Positions 4,906-5,081 of a DNA stretch of 5,081 nucleotides are shown piece by piece. This stretch comes from Archaeoglobaceae archaeon. GTDB taxonomy: Archaea > Halobacteriota > Archaeoglobi > Archaeoglobales > Archaeoglobaceae. The position numbers and the translations under genes were made by a program. The notes under the pieces were generated by a model, which ran no database searches, was not told where the DNA came from, and was given only the letters and a program-made list of their open reading frames with translations. The stretch covers positions 1 to 5,081 of the forward strand of contig JAMOMT010000192.1 in the NCBI GenBank assembly GCA_027066965.1. Reading direction: 5' to 3'. Each line of letters begins with the position of its first letter. Position 1 is the stretch's first letter.

Positions 4906-5081
4906 ACTTCTTCTCCTCTTTCTTTTCTCCACTCTTACTCGCTACATGTCTCACGGCGTGGATCGCTATACCCGCAGCTGTGGCTGCCAGTATTCCCTCT
5001 CCTATCTTTTCGGGTCCAAATCCAAGCACCGAAGGTAGCTCCGCAACTGGCTTGTAGAAGGGTTCGAAGGCATCAGGGAAG
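4904..5081 (-). CDS. vhtG: [NiFe] hydrogenase small subunit, C-terminal fragment with membrane anchor
   Basis: The frame enters from the right edge and ends at TGA 4906-4904, giving the last 58 residues. FPDAFEPFYKP at the start matches the 'C-x-x-P-x-FPD-x-x-x-PFY' region just after the iron-sulfur clusters of group 1 small subunits, though the cysteines themselves lie outside the window. The stretch EKIGEGILAATAAGIAIHAV (24-43 of the fragment) is the single C-terminal membrane helix of this family, and the tail RHVASKSGEKKEEKK is highly charged and basic, as expected for a cytoplasmic end when the globular domain is exported. The subunit passes electrons from the NiFe site of its partner to cytochrome b. 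A Tat signal would be expected at its unseen N-terminus. It is the gene upstream of the large subunit, 11 nt apart. The operon promoter and any further genes are beyond the right edge. Confidence 0.93.
   Translation of the reverse strand, partial: FPDAFEPFYKPVAELPSVLGFGPEKIGEGILAATAAGIAIHAVRHVASKSGEKKEEKK

Noticed and set aside
1..5081. A novel defence system, CRISPR array or mobile element
   Set aside because: No regularly spaced repeats, transposase, integrase, terminal inverted repeats, nuclease or toxin-like gene can be seen, and base composition does not shift noticeably between genes.

Overview
The window looks like a stretch of a thermophilic euryarchaeon, most likely of the Archaeoglobales (Archaeoglobus, Ferroglobus or Geoglobus); the genus is inferred. 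Supporting signs are AGA/AGG- and ATA-rich, Lys/Glu-heavy coding, oligo-T terminators without hairpins, starts that look leaderless with TATA-like boxes about 23-30 nt upstream, and a membrane-bound group 1 [NiFe] hydrogenase of the type that feeds membrane quinone or methanophenazine pools.

Layout, left to right. (1) Bases 1-177, minus strand: the first 59 codons of an unrecognised protein with one N-terminal membrane segment, running off the left edge. (2) 336-1244, minus: a 302-residue surface protein with a possible lipobox, two tandem copies of a roughly 100-residue beta-rich domain, ten N-glycosylation sequons and a C-terminal tail resembling an archaeosortase sorting signal. (3) 1245-1382: a divergent promoter region holding a 20-bp near-perfect palindrome. 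(4) 1383-2042, plus: pcm, protein-L-isoaspartate O-methyltransferase. (5) 2062-2415, minus, convergent with pcm and only 19 bp away: a small two-helix membrane protein with a compact C-terminal domain. (6) 2487-5081, minus: the 3' part of a hydrogenase operon in the order small subunit (C-terminal 58 residues only), large subunit, cytochrome b.

The hydrogenase genes work as one unit. The small subunit carries the electron-relay clusters and ends in a membrane anchor, the large subunit holds the NiFe site, and the four-helix cytochrome b takes the electrons to the membrane carrier. The two internal operon genes have good Shine-Dalgarno sites, while the four genes that appear to start their own transcripts have none. 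Three of those four share the octamer AAATTGAA, 18-19 nt before the start codon.

I see no mobile element, CRISPR array, tRNA, rRNA or defence system. The hydrogenase and pcm are ordinary. The less ordinary material is the repeated surface protein, the shared promoter octamer, the palindrome beside pcm and the very short C-terminal extension of the hydrogenase large subunit.
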